Below, one piece after another: positions 11,982 to 24,515 of a stretch of 64,000 nt of DNA. The DNA is from Petrolisthes cinctipes (taxonomy: Eukaryota > Arthropoda > Malacostraca > Decapoda > Porcellanidae), in contig JAWQEG010001559.1 in the NCBI GenBank assembly GCA_033782935.1, positions 2,357,001 through 2,421,000 on the forward strand, read 5' to 3'. Position numbers and translations under genes: made by a program. A model generated the notes under the pieces. It saw only the letters and a program-made list of their open reading frames with translations, had not been told where the DNA came from and made no database searches. The number at the start of each line of letters is the position of its first letter. Position 1 is the stretch's first letter.

Positions 11982-12150
11982 CATAGTGAGATTGATTGAT
12001 TGATTGATTTTTGATGCAACTAAGCATAGCTTAGGTCATATACAGCCCAACATAAAATTGTCATCTACATAATTAATAAAACATGAATACCCGAAAGAGA
12101 TAGGCACAATGATTAAAAGACAAACTAAAAAGCACATTATTACTAAAGGA

Positions 12151-12178
12151 CCCGTCGACATAAAAAAAAATCAACGGG
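12151..12178 (-). other. 3' UTR hairpin of LINE B
   Basis: CCCGTCGA at 12151-12158 and TCAACGGG at 12171-12178 form an 8-bp stem (one G-T) around an A-rich/T-rich loop, about 150 bp before the (TCAA)n tail. LINE 3' hairpins can be recognised by the cognate reverse transcriptase; that role is inference here. Confidence 0.45.
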
Positions 12179-12299
12179 AGCATCTATGTAGGATCGAAGG
12201 TCCAATGGAGGAACAGGATGACACCTTGCAGGAGGCCGAGAATTGGAGACCGCAGCCATAGCCAGGACGTCAGCCGCTCATTCCCATCGACACCCACAT

Positions 12300-15200
12300 G
12301 GGCCAGGACCCATCAAAAAGTGACTTTGCGGCCACGATGACCCAGGAGGACAAGCCACTCACGAATGGCCAACACCAGGGGATGGGAAAAGTTAAAATTG
12401 CACAAGGCCTGCAAGGCACTACAGGAATCGCTAAAAATAGTAAACGAAGGCTGAGGGAGAGTAAAACTCACTTGGAGGGCATATAAAATGGCCGAGAGCT
12501 CAGCAGTAAAAATTGACATGACAGAAGGGACGGCAAAAGTCAGGAAAGATAACTCCAAAGCCAACTCCAGCATCAGACTTTGACCCATCAGTGTACACAG
12601 GGAGGGACTCCCTGTGAGTGAAGGCATGTTCTAAAAAGAGGGAACGAGGCACTGGAGGAGGAAGAGATTCCTTCTTGTCTGTAAAGCAGGTGCAGGGGAA
12701 AACTTCTGGAAGAAGCCATGGAGCCACCCTGGGGACCCTCATAGGACAAATCTGGAAGTCATCAATGCCCATCTCCTCCATAGCCTTCCTGACCCAGAAG
12801 CCAAAGGGCCATGGTGTACTAGAATGTAAAAGGTAGTACTGAGACATGATATCAGATGACACCGCCAAGCAGGGAAGGGAGTCAGGAAGTCGATGTAATC
12901 GATGCCAACAACGAACCATCAAGGACTGGCGACGGAGATCAAGAGGTGGCTCATTAGCGTCCACCAGGAGACTGGGGATTGGGGACGAGCTGAAGGTTCC
13001 GGTCGCCAGACGTACTCCAGCATGATGAACAATGTCTAAAATTCTGAGACGTGCATCGGTGGCAGAAGAGTACACCTCACACTCATAGTCGAGTTTTGAC
13101 CTAATAAGAACATGGTATAGGTTGAGGAGGGTGGCCCGATCAGCCCCTCAGGACGTATGGCCCAGGACCCTCAAAAGGTTAAGAGCCTTGAGGCAAGAGA
13201 CCTTAAGTGTACGTAAGTGGGGAACCCAAGTCAAACGTTTGTCAAAAAGGAGACCCAAAAAGCGAGTCTCCTCGACACAACGTATCCGATGACCATACAT
13301 GAATAAGTCTGGATAGGGGTGGACGCCTCGGATGCGACAGAAGTGCATAGCAACTGTCTTGGAAGGAGAAAATCAAACCCCTGAGAACCAGTCCAACGTG
13401 ACACCCTGTCAATGGCAAGCTGCATGCGCCGCTCCGTCACTGACATATGGGAAGCAGCAAACTAGACTACTAGGTCGTTAACGTACATCGAGTTAGCTAT
13501 ACCGTCTGGAAGGGATGAGGCAATGGCATTAATTGCTACTGCAAACAATGTGACACTGAGAACATTTCCCTGGGAGATGCCCTCCTCCTGTGTAACAGAT
13601 GCTGAGTGGGTTGTACCAAACCTCACAGAAAAACTGCAACCACTGAGCAACTCCTTAAGAAACAAGGAAGGCGACCCTGTAGGCCATATAAATGGAGTTG
13701 CTGCAGGATGCCATATTGCCATGTAGTGTCATAGGCTTTCTCTTAATCAAAGAATACACAGACAAGATGTTGATGTCATGCAAAGGCCTCACATGCAGCA
13801 GCTTCCAACCTGATCAGAGCATCTGTAGTGGAATGGTGTTTACGAAGCCAGACTGGGGAGGAGACAGAAAATCACACCGTTCCAAGAAGTATACCAGTCT
13901 GACATTCACCATCTTTTCAATTAGTTTACAGAGACAGGAGGTCAAGGCAATTGGTTGGTAATTGAGGGCAACACCAGAGTCCTTGCCCGGCTTGAGGAAA
14001 GGAAGAATGGTAGCAACCCTCCACCCAGAAGGGAAGACACCCTCCAGCCAGATTCTGTTATATAAAGCTAAAAGAAATGAGATCGCCTCCTCACCCAAGT
14101 GTCGCAACATTGCGTATGGGATGTTGTCTGGCCCAGGAGAAGTGTCGCCGCAGAGAGAGAGAGAGCAGAATGCAGGTCTCTCAGGGTGAATATATTATTA
14201 TAACTTTCATTCTCGTTCTCTGAGAAATCCAGGACAGTGCGCTCCTTGGCTCTTAACTCATGCCTGACAGCCAGAGGTCGAGAGTCACGGCTGGAGACTC
14301 TTGCAAAAGCCTCTGTCATGGTATTGGCCACAGTCAAACCATGCATGATCTTAATTCCATTGACCTTTAGTACAGGTGGAGAACTAGGAGAAAACTACCC
14401 TGCCATCTTACGGACTCTCCTGAACACTTGGGTGAGTTTAGTTTTAGTTATTATTGAAGACACATAGGCCTTCCAAGATGCACGCCGTGCCTCTTTTAAG
14501 ACTCGTCTAGCCCGAGCCCTTGCCAGTCGGAAGTCCTCTAAAAGAGTTGGGTCCCCACGATTGCGACGAAGGCGAGAGAAAGCAGCTCGCTTCTCCCGCA
14601 CAGCAGTGGTGCAGACTGGTGACCACCAAGGGACAGGACGTTTGGAAAAGTAGCCAGAAGTTCTAGGGATCGAGTTGAGAGCAGCAGAGTGGAATATATC
14701 AGTGAAATATGTTACAGCCTCGACAGAGCTACCAAAATCTGCTACAGAAGAGACCGAAGAAGTTAGCTCTCTAAAAAACTGCTAGTCAGCCTTCTCTAAT
14801 TTCCACCTAGGAAGACGAGACTGTGGTTCGTACCTGTTACCTTCTAAAAGTATAGGGAAAGGGTCACTGCCATATAAATCAGGCAACACTCTCCAAGTAA
14901 AATCCAACAGACCACTGGGTGAACAAAAGGAAATGTCAATGGCAGTAAAAGTCCCAGTAGGGCTATTAAAATGTGTCACATCTCCCATATTTAAAACCCC
15001 TAATCTCTCATCCTCAATAAAAGAGGCCAATAAAACACCCCTCCCGGGGTTGACCGAACTGTCACCCCACAGAGGATGACGACCATTAAAATCACCCAAT
15101 GAAATAAAGGGAGAGGGAAGGTCCCATACAAGATGGTTGAGATCACCCCTCTCAACTGTAACACTGGGAGGAAGGTATAGACTGCATACAGTGTATGGGC

Positions 15201-15480
15201 GATCCATAAATACCTTAACTGCAACAGCCTGGAGCGGAGTGTCAAGCTCCAGGCTCGTGCATGAAATATCTCGGCGAACTAGGATGGCAGAGCCACCATG
15301 GTGACCCTGCCCTTCAAATGAATTGGAATAAAATGCAGAGTATGCTGGAGGACTGGCAGGAATGTAGTCCCCAAACATTGTCTCTTGGAGAGAAACACAT
15401 GCAGGAGAGAAGCTAGAGAGAATAATGCGCAGTTTCTCCCAAGAAGCACGCAAGCCACGGCAATTCCACTGAAGGACCTT
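12300..15480 (-). pseudogene. LINE B copy 1 ORF2: endonuclease, RT, RNase H
   Basis: From high to low coordinates: APE endonuclease with VLQWNCRGLRASW, SLQETMFG, LGDFNGRHPLWG and GSDPFPI (the usual SDHFPI has His changed to Pro, a key residue); a TAG where copy 2 has Trp at about 14786; RT with PIALTSCLCKLIEKM and GISQGNVLSVTLFAVAINAI; an active site YVND at 13485-13474 instead of YVDD; thumb; RNase H with YTDGSKSDAGVGFG and FSDSCSALQAL. At least four frameshifts. The catalytic changes and frameshifts make it inactive. The region after RNase H is short, with no C-terminal knuckle seen. Confidence 0.85.
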
Positions 15481-15734
15481 GAACAGTGTTACTTTAGTAC
15501 TGATTTTTGGGAAGCCTCACGGAGGTACTTCCCACTACCACCTCGACCTGAGGGTTTATCCAAACGATAAGTTTTGTCTAATCCTGGGCCACTAGAAGAA
15601 GAACGAACCCGAGGAGTAGTACTTGGGGCAGTAATTGGGACCCGTAGACGAGTCCCTGAAGCATCTGATATGTTAGAAGAAGATGAAGGTATATGAGCTG
15701 GGATATTCTTTGAAACAATTACATTGGTATTGTC

Positions 15735-17506
15735 CTATACAGCAGTGGTATCAGTGTCACAGGCAGATATATCAACATCCATAATACAGGTGGTAGAATC
15801 ACTCGGCTGCTCAAGCAGAAGAGAAACTGAATCTTTTGAAGTCACAACATCCGTGGCATCCACATTAACTTCACGCCTCTCTGATGATCCCGAAGGAAGC
15901 TTGCGAGGAGGAACTTCTGTTGAATCAAGAGATTCATCAGAGCCACGAGAACGCTTCTGGTGAAATTGAGAGGAAACTATGGATGTGTCCACAGAGATGG
16001 TTGCCTTACAAGGAGGAACATCTATAGAGTCAAGTGCCTCAGAGGAACCACGAAGGCGTCTCAGTGGCAGTTTAGGTGACTTAAGTTTCCTTTTTGGAGA
16101 GCGTGTGGCAGCGTGAACCTCTACCACATGGACACCTTTAGCTAAAGTCTGAGAATTGTCATCAGTTGAAGGGTCACCAGAGTGAGCGTCTGATAAAGTT
16201 TCCAAGACAGAGAAGCTATTATGTAGTGTAACCTTTGAAACGCTCTCACTAGAGCAAAGAGCAGCTGCCTCTTGAGAGGGTGCTGCAACTGATTTAGGGC
16301 AAAGGGAGGAGGCGGATGTCTTCACACCACCATCCTTCTGTCGCCTGAAGTTGAGTTGCCGTCTGGCACTACCAATGCTAATGAATTGGGCAATAGCCAA
16401 GTGGAGGATATCCTGCTCAAGGAGGTACATCTTACAGTGGCAAGAACGCAAGAGATGAGGATCTCTGCAATAAAAGCAATAACTCTCTGACCGACACTCA
16501 GAAGTAAGATGTGAGTCAAGAGCAGAACAATTACACGCCAGGAACGGTTGTTGCAGTTCCTCCTCCCATGACCAAACTCATAACAACAGAAACACTGTAG
16601 GGGACGCTCAATAAAAGGCTTCACCTCAAAAGAGATGGGGTTAATATTAATACGATCTGGGATATGCAAGCCATAGAAAGTGAGGATGATCATACTTTTA
16701 CTGCCTTTCATCTTTGTTACTCGTTGGACACTGTCTGGGCACATAGCGAGAATGTCCTCTTCTGAGAATTCATACAGGTCCTCATTATATATACGTCCCT
16801 TGCTATAATTAAATGTTCAATGTGGTTTAATAGATTCAAACTTGCTATCAGAAGGACAGTGGAGATTGAGGAGCATCATGGCCTGTGTAAGATCTTTGGC
16901 TCTGATTAAAACGTCCTTACCATATTTCTTTATGTGGCCCATTGGTAATAATCCAATTTCTTTTTCCAGATACCGGGAAGCATGGATAAGGTTACAACGT
17001 CCCTCCCTGTAGTAAGGCTCAAACCAAAAGGGTGTAGGAACCCGACGTTCCTTTGGGACATGCTCTACAGCGTCATCAAAGATGTTAGGGCAGTAGTCAT
17101 GGTCACTGTCAACTACATTGGTGGACCGCATCATCTGAACTTTACAGTGAGTATCCCCCACAGTCAGAGAATCTTTTGCCACAAATGCTGGTTTGGCAGC
17201 AGCATTTGTATTGAAAGTAATATAGCACCGATTAGACCTGCAGTCACTGTCATATGTGATTCGGATTCGAAGAACTACTCCAAAACATTTAAAAATGGAG
17301 TGGATAGCGCCATAGGAAAGGGATGCAAGTACATTCGTTAACATTAACGTGTCAAAATCGCTAACAGGGTTCTTCGACACAACACCCGACCTGCTAGGTC
17401 TATTCTTATTTGCAGCTTTCTGCATACTAGCACGACCAGAGAGTGACGTCTCGAGGGCCTGGTCGACCACCACTCGAGGAAGAGATTGGGGCTTTTCTTT
17501 ATCCAT
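15735..17506 (-). pseudogene. LINE B copy 1 ORF1 with CCHC zinc knuckles
   Basis: The start codon at 17506 follows a GC-rich leader. Residues 1-229 are open to 16817 and include an RRM-like fold region. After one TGA the same frame continues through KMKGSKSMIILTFYG to the knuckle CFCCYEFGHGRRNC (C-x2-C-x4-H-x4-C) near 16600-16560. A frameshift leads to a second knuckle, CFYCRDPHLLRSC, near 16470-16440, and then a Ser/Pro-rich C-terminus to 15735. That tail contains an internal duplication: RGSSEALDSIDVPPCK and RGSDESLDSTEVPPRK. ORF1 proteins of this type coat element RNA. Confidence 0.75.
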
Positions 17507-18000
17507 ATATCATTGATTTAATGTTGTTGGCCCTAGGAGCCAAGAGCTAATACCTACCGGGCATATGAGGGGACCGAGCGCTGGTCCCCGTGGGCAGCCC
17601 CAATGGCTCGAAAGTTTGCCCACGACGTTGCTGAGACCCCCTTCCCCAACATCTCCCAGCCCAGACACCCAACCATCCAACATAGGACGGCCCCTAGAGG
17701 GCAGCACCTGTACTTGCAGCCTAATGCATGGGAACCATTTCGTCTGGTCTCTCACTGGCGACCTTACTAGCATGGGAAGCCCTCTCTCCCCGAAATAGGG
17801 GCAGAGCAGGGGCCGGAGCCCCCTCTAGTCTAGCTCGCCAGGTCTCAGAGACACGCAAGCACCCTCACCACGTCAAGGCGGTTCCCTTTGGGGGGGACCC
17901 ATAGTGAGAGAAGTTTATATTGGACCACTGGATGGGGAGTCTATATCCCGGGGGCTGAGCCCTCCTCCTCTCACCCATGACGAACTTGTCAGCCTCATGT
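17507..18000 (-). other. Probable 5' UTR of LINE B copy 1
   Basis: GC-rich sequence directly upstream of ORF1, unlike the AT-rich DNA beyond 18030. No promoter motif could be identified by eye. The sequence 18001-18387 has no recognisable gene. Confidence 0.45.
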
Positions 18001-18387
18001 TGAGGGTGGTGGTTATGCTATTCTGTAAAGCGAGATGGAAGTCATGCCAGTACGTGCATACTTTATATTATTAATATGTTTGTTTCTTTTTTTCTCCTTA
18101 TTATATGTTATTATTGCCTTGTACTGTTATTCTACTTCACTTTATGGGCACAGAAACTTGTATTATACCAAATTACGTAATTTCGTTAAGATAATTGGTG
18201 AAATGTATGTATCTTCGAGGATTATGGTCATAATTATTTATTTTAGGAGTGACTATTTTAATTTTTGTTCATATTTGACACTACAGTGTGAGGTAACTAT
18301 CTGTCATTAGGAACTCTATGCACATTCTGGTGTGTAAATTTAAGATCGTCAAAACTCTAATAGCAAATTTGAAATTGGATGTATGTA

Positions 18388-20239
18388 CAATTGGCTCCAC
18401 TTCCGCGTTTACCACTCAGCACTGGCAAAGCGTTGCCAGAAATTTGAATCCTGAACCACGTGTGATCATGACGCGAACCACTCACTGCCGAGTGAGATGG
18501 CAAGAGGAATTGGGCTGGGGAAAGTGACTCTGATGCATTGTGGGTGCATGAAATCATCTCGGTTTCTCGGACACTGCACACTTCAACACTGGTGATTGGT
18601 TCACTCATGCTGGCGTAAGTTAGGCCTACCCATTATTCTCGGATGACTTTATCAGGGTATTAATAAATAGTTCTGCCATATCGCATGGATTGAATTTGTA
18701 TACAAAATATCACCTAATTTCTTTTCAGGTCATGTTTTCATAATATTGAATTGCTCATTTTCGGCAACATGCAGAATGATGATAAAGGTGGTGAAAAGGA
18801 GAGTGAGGTGGGAAAGTGAAGAAGTACTGGAACCGAAGAGGGGAAAGGGGGAGAGAAGCTGAATGAAGTGAGAGAGGACATGGTGGGGGAAAAGAGACAG
18901 TGTGATCGTTGAGTAATTAAGACTCTCCACTACAAAACATTATCCTCTAGAAAAAAGTAACACAAAGTAATCATTCAGAAAATAACTCTACTGCTACAGA
19001 GTAATAATATTTTACTTTGCTTGTAATATCTTGTAATACTATTAATTAGTAAGTGGTGGAAGGATTGATTATATAAGATGGTAATATTATTACTATTTTA
19101 CCGTTTTCTCAAACCATTACCATTAAATTCTTCAATTGTCGTTTCTTTTCATTCATTTCCCCATGCTTGCTGTTCCTCCTCTGCATCTCTTTCTTTCTCA
19201 TATTAGTGTCTTCCAGGACCAATGTGATCTTTTCTCTTTCACTTCATTTACTTCAAGATTCTCACCCGTAGGGAGGTATTGCCTTTAGTGATTTGGGCAA
19301 TATTTTAAGGGTTTTGTTGCACCTTCGGCCCCAACCACTCAATTTCAGTTCTTCAACTGTCCCTCTTTTCTGTTTATTTCCTTCCTGCTTGCTCTCTCAC
19401 GTCTCTATCACCTTCTCCTGCCGATATAGGACCTAGCTGTTGCGGCGCCTAATATCTATCAATCAAGATTCTCAAACTCATCGATTACGTTAACATTAAT
19501 ACAGGTAAATCATACTTGTAAGTGAAATTCACTCCTTTTCTTCCCAAATTAGGAGACACCTAATTCCTGACAATACGAGGAAAGAAAGCAGGATGAAAGT
19601 GTGTTCAGCTGGTATGGCAGTGTGTGAACGATACTGGTATTAATTTAATACAATATCTATTAAAGGAACGTGTATCGTCCTCAGCTTACTCTCACTTATT
19701 ATACTACAATTGTCTACCATGATAAAACAGAGCGACGACAAAATTATGATAATAAAAGGTGTACGGACACGACCGTTAAGGATTATGGATGTTATAGTTG
19801 TATAGTATAGTAGATCACTTTCCTAGTAACCGACTGGGTAAAAATTACTACATGACTCACTAATATACAAATAATCAAATCATTAGTATATAACTGTTGA
19901 TGAGTGAATTATGTTGCTCATAAAGTTTGTATCAATTATTCACATTAATGTAATCCTTTTGAATGTAGCACTACACTTGGATTTCGATACCAGAAGATAA
20001 CTTAATAAGGTGACAATCGGCTTTGTTGGTTTATAATCTCAGGTGCATACTGAAAATTTCTTTCTCCAATACTACAACTCGATCACTGTTAAAGCTTTCC
20101 CTCTCCAACCCAGCCATTCTTTCCATTTCACTCGACTGTGAGTGGTTTGCATCAGGATCACATGTGGTTCAAGATTCAAATTTCTGTGTGGCTCAACATT
20201 GGCAACGCTAAGTGGTAAACGCGGAAGTGGAGCCAACTG
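18388..20239. mobile_element. Tc1/mariner-like element with 115-bp inverted ends
   Basis: CAATTGGCTCCACTTCCGCG at 18388 is matched by CAGTTGGCTCCACTTCCGCG reading back from 20239, and the similarity continues for about 115 bp with indels (TTTACCACT.AGC.., then GAAATTTGAATC.TGAACCAC). TA lies outside both ends (18386-18387 and 20240-20241). No transposase frame is seen in the interior, so it is non-autonomous. A SINE has inserted into it at 19265-19467. Confidence 0.8.
19265..19467 (+). mobile_element. SINE, (ATCA)n tail, copy 1
   Basis: Begins CCCGTAGGGAGGTATTGCC, contains CACCTTCGGCCCCAACCACT and CTGTTGCGGCGCCTAATATC, and ends in a short CAATCAA tail. A second copy with the same blocks lies at 30104-30306. 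The start block resembles an abundant decapod repeat, as far as I recall. No polymerase III boxes were clearly seen. Confidence 0.65.
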
Positions 20240-20241
20240 TA

Positions 20242-21842
20242 CAATACTTCATTTTTCTACCTTGAATTGCGGCTGTGAAGAATGGAGGGGTCTGAGAATT
20301 GCGGTCTTTACGAGTTAACACAAATAATGGTTTCCTGTTGTTGTTTGGAATAGTTTGAAGGAATCAATTGCTCCATATTTACTGCCAACACTTACCTGAG
20401 TTTAATCAAACACCCACATTAGGTTTTATTCCATCAGTTTAGGTGATCACTGTTAACTGTATTTTATAGTTTTTTCCCGAAGAGGATGACAGTGGTCACC
20501 GACACTGTTGGAATAATACCTTTTCGTCTATAAATGTGTTAGTTTGATTAAGTTGATGGTGATCAAGCAAGTATGATTTCTACAACAGTCTATTACTGAC
20601 CTGAGTAATAATGTCGGTACACTCCTTCTCTCTGCCCTGAGTTAACAGCCAACGCGGAGACTCGGGGAGATACCTGACCACGAATACAAAGGAATATAAA
20701 AGAATGCAATGAATACAAAGGAATTCAGAGTAGTAAAAAGGTATACAAAGGAAAGGGGAACACGAGTAGGTGTGGAAATATTATCATTTAATTATCACTA
20801 TAATAAATAAAGGGAGTAAGGGTTGGGGACCCCGCTCACTAACAATGACCCCATTAAAGGTTCAAATGGCCTCGGAGCTGGACACCTTGCCTGTCAAGGT
20901 TCCTGCACTGGCGTTAGAACCTTGCAACATTAAGGGAAACTTTGGTCAACTTACTATACTCGTTTTTCAACGTCTCTGCCTCTCCCTCGTTCATTATATT
21001 CACCCTTAAGTGAGTGTAATTTTGTTCTTGCTTAATTACAAGGCAAGAGAAGCCCTTTATATCTACCGTACAGGTGCACATTATTAGAGTTCAACAGATC
21101 TGTAACTTCTGTTGGAGCTTGTTGGGAGTTGGGAGTTGGAAAGTGAGAAAAACCTTCTGATGATGTAAACTGACCGTGTTGGCACTCTCTCTCGCTCGTT
21201 CTTATTTATTTATTTTTTTATTTGAGGTAAATAAAAGAAAACAATATGACCTCTATGTCTTCCTTATTCTTTTAATCTATTCTTTCAGTCCATGTACAAT
21301 GTAGATAGTCATTATATTTGTTTTATCTATTCATGCATCAAAAACGTAAATCAATGTGATGAAATATTTTTGTACAGCTGGCATCCTATTTGGCGCGCTG
21401 CTGTGTGATTGGCTGAAAGGCCACGAGAAGGAGACGGGGGTGAGGAGACTGACATGGGTTACATAACGCGAATATGCTGGTGCGGGGGCAGCCAAGAGAG
21501 AAGCCACCCGGATTTAAGGGGTTAACGCCTATCAATTTCGTAAAAACAGAGAGTAGCAACCATATCGTGTGGACGTGTTCACTGACTGTAGCTAGCCTTG
21601 GTGCCCGTTGGCCAAGATTTGTAACACTCTTTCATGATAGTTAGTTGTTATTTTCCTCCCTGTCCTTAATTAGGTAGCCTATAGTAGGTGTCTTGAGAGG
21701 TTGTTGTGAATATAGAGTCCCTCCCTGGGGTAGTTTTCTTCCCTTGTTTTTCGGTGCGACGAACACTCACTTTCCCCGTAGGAAGAAGTGAGTCATGACG
21801 GCCCCTCCTCCCAACACTTCCCCCTATGGGGAAAAGGGTCCC
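20242..21842. other. No gene seen
   Basis: AT-rich spacer becoming GC-richer after 21350. No coding motif or clear repeat structure was recognised. Confidence 0.4.
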
Positions 21843-22367
21843 GGGGGCGGATGCACGAAAGACCTTAGCGGAGTGACCGTTAATTAAGGTAACCTTAGGC
21901 AGTTTTGCTAAGGGGATGGTAAGGTTGCTGGTATAATTGTATGCTCTATTGGCCTTAACATCAACCTTAGTGTTCCCTTAGGTGATCTTAGCAGTCGGCC
22001 ATGTTTGTTTCGTTCCATTCCATTCCGACTAAGGGCCAATGTGAGGGCAGCTTCATAGACACGTTAGGCAACATAAGCCAATCAGAAATCAGTTGGGATG
22101 ACAGGTTATCACAGAAAACAAACAAATGACTCATTTTCATTGCGTGAGTGCCGAGTGGGAGGTGAACATTGTATGAAATTTCTTGAATATAGAATTGTTT
22201 ACTTTGGCATCTAATAACTTACTATGGCAGAAGAGCCTCCTACTAAGCGCGCAAGACATGCAAATTATACTGCAGCTGATGAAGAACTCATGATTATGAT
22301 AACTGAATGGAAAAAAAAAAATTCTGGTGGCTACCATTCTTCCACATCACACCAGAATACGAGTTGA
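21843..22367 (+). mobile_element. Left end of a PIF/Harbinger-like element
   Basis: GGGGGCGGATGCACGAAAGA at 21843 looks like the terminal sequence of a cut-and-paste element, and the first open frame behind it encodes a Myb/SANT-type N-terminus, the accessory DNA-binding protein of Harbinger elements. No matching right end or transposase was found before 23.8 kb, so only the left part is preserved or recognisable. Confidence 0.4.
22224..22367 (+). pseudogene. Myb/SANT-like protein, N-terminal exon or fragment
   Basis: An ATG at 22224 opens 47 codons: an N-terminal basic patch PPTKRARHANYTAADEELMI followed by ITEWKK, then an A11 run, where the frame departs from a SANT helix and soon stops. 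The basic patch followed by YT-x3-E-x-L is the usual start of Harbinger Myb/SANT proteins, which bring the transposase to its ends. The homopolymer suggests either a frameshift or a nearby splice donor. Confidence 0.4.
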
Positions 22368-23789
22368 TTTAGTATGTAGGCTATAGGGTCATTTGTTTCC
22401 TAGCATAGTTTGGAGGATTGAGAAACTTTGAATTTGCCGACTTCAAAACAGGGAGGCCTAGCTATAACAACCAGAGTATGCTGAAATTTCTGACCACTTT
22501 AATTCCTCTCTTACTGTCTACTTTTCTTCTCTAGTTATGTGAAAGTTGTAGTTGTGGTAGTAGTGAATGTGGTGGTGATGATTCCCGTTTAGATGATTTT
22601 CCAAACTTACCATTCCCTGTGTAATGTTTGTTGTTGTGGTAGGACAATGCTGGTGGTTGTAGTAGACCAATAGTGTCGAAACATATAAAATCAATAATTA
22701 TGGTAAGAAAAGAGCATCTATTCAATGATATAATTTAAAAATAATAATAAATAAACGCATTTTTAACCTATGTGATTTTCCTGTCATTTTTAGTATAACA
22801 TAACTTGGTTATTAAAAAATTGCTTATTAGTAAGGATCAGCACAGTACAATAATAACACCATAATTGATATGCACAGCGTACAATGATTTTGAGGAAAGT
22901 ACACTACAGTACCCCCGAGCCGTGCAGATTCTGTGACGTCAACGTTAATCAAAGAGAGAGAGAGAGAAAGGTGGGGGTGAGGGAGGAGAAAACGGGAGTT
23001 TGAAAGAAAACCATCTGTATGTATGATAGGCCTATGCCTTTGTATTATGAATTTTCACACAGGCCACTACTCGACACACTCTTCACTACCTATGTATATT
23101 CCTTAAGTTAAGTCATCAATTTGTGGGACATGTGACTGGAGGAGAATTACGAAGTATGTGTTTCATTAGTTTATAATTATAATAGCTCTACCGTATATAC
23201 ATAATGATGATATATCAAAAGGGATAGCAAATGAATAAAGCTTGAGCATGCAGGAAGATGATTATGGAAAAATAATATCCAGTTGAAAGTTACACAAGAA
23301 CCAGGAAGCAGAATCGGAGCCCAATCCTGAGGAGACACCTCAAGGCTTTGCAAGAATGTTCCCATATTTTTTCGTTTGTAATTTCCCTGTATAGGGAGAT
23401 TTAAGATTCCCATCTCAAGCGCGGCTGTTACTTGTAACCCTTTGTTCTAAACCTAAGAAGGCTTAGATGTTGAGTGGAGATAGTACACTTGCATCTCTCA
23501 CAAGCTTACATTCACCAAAACATAGCATTTTCATTTTTAGTGCCCTGCAATCAATTAAGAGGAAAAATACAAGTAATTCACATAGACTTTTTCTGTATTT
23601 ACAATACTGTACATACACATATTGTTGGCATGTTCACAAAATTATCGGTATTGCCATGGGCACCCCTAAAAAATCAAACAAACAAAAAACTACTTTCTAT
23701 CCTCTGTCAGGTGTGTGTGGGACTGACATGTATTACATGTATAACCGGCGGCTGGTTCTGAGAGGTATCAGAAGGGATTAACACAATTG
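22368..23789. other. No gene seen; short (GA)n
   Basis: AT-rich. A GA run lies at 22951-22969. The 3' LTR of the large Gypsy element should lie near or below 23.8 kb, but I could not recognise it here. Confidence 0.4.
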
Positions 23790-24506
23790 AGGCATGGTCA
23801 GTATAGGTAGGGTCAGGGAGTGGCAACGGTTCAGGCAGGGTGTAGTAAGGTAAGGGTAACGGATCAGGAAGAGAAGGTGAGGGAGGTGTGGTAAGGGTGT
23901 TGGGTAGATATGACGGGTCAGAGGGTGGGGAATGGCAGGTGGGTGGGTGACAGGTTCAGGCGTGATAGGGAGGGGTGGCGGAGGAAGGATGGGAGGGGTA
24001 GGCGCGGAAGGTGGAGGGGAGTGGGAGGTACGGTTGGGTGGGGAAGGCGGTGGAGGTGAAGGGGGAGGCGGATGAGGGGTGGTGTGATCAGGGGAGGCAG
24101 GGCGAGCCTGCGGTGGCTGTGGGTGAGAGATGATGGGGACGGTGGCGGTGGGTTGGTGAGGCATGAGTGGGGGTAAGGAATGGTAGAGTGGTGTGTAGTG
24201 CGAAGGGGTGGATGGGTGAGAGTGAGTGAGCGGCAGCGCGTGTGGTGTGTGGTGAGACTGGGTGGGTAAGTGAGTGTGAGTGAGCGTTGACGCGTGTGGT
24301 GTGGGTAGGAGAGGTGGTCGGGGAGGTGCATGCAGTGAGTGATGCGTGTGTGGTGTGTGGTGAAACGGGGTGGGTGGGTGAGTGTGAGTGAGCGGTGGCG
24401 CGTGTGGTGTGGGTAGGAGAGGTGGTTGGGGAGGTGTGTGCGGTAAGTGATGCGTGTGTGTTGGGTTGTATGGTGGTGTGGTGTGCGTGGGCGATGAAGT
24501 GGTGCT
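23790..24506 (-). pseudogene. Low-complexity C-terminal tail of Gypsy pol
   Basis: Minus-strand frames are rich in His, Pro, Thr and Ser. Within it, about 24220-24460 is an imperfect tandem repeat of roughly 114 bp (two units plus part of a third). A 9-bp target duplication links it across the 24516-25683 insertion to the integrase end at 25693, so it should be the continuation of pol or its 3' flank. Several alternative frames stay open because stop codons are rare in this composition; the true frame is uncertain. Confidence 0.4.
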
Positions 24507-24515
24507 GGCCGGTTT

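Larger units (their letters stand above)
11993..17990 (-). mobile_element. Near full-length LINE, family B copy 1 (I/Jockey group with RNase H)
   Basis: A minus-strand non-LTR retrotransposon running from a GC-rich 5' UTR (about 17990-17507) through ORF1 (17506-15735) and ORF2 (about 15480-12300) to a 3' UTR ending in (TCAA)n at 12012-11993. All domains are present, but ORF1 has one stop and a frameshift and ORF2 has a stop in the endonuclease-RT linker plus several frameshifts. Copy 2 (41400-45286) is very similar, which helps in reading the errors. The 5' end is judged from the change in composition and is approximate. Confidence 0.8.
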
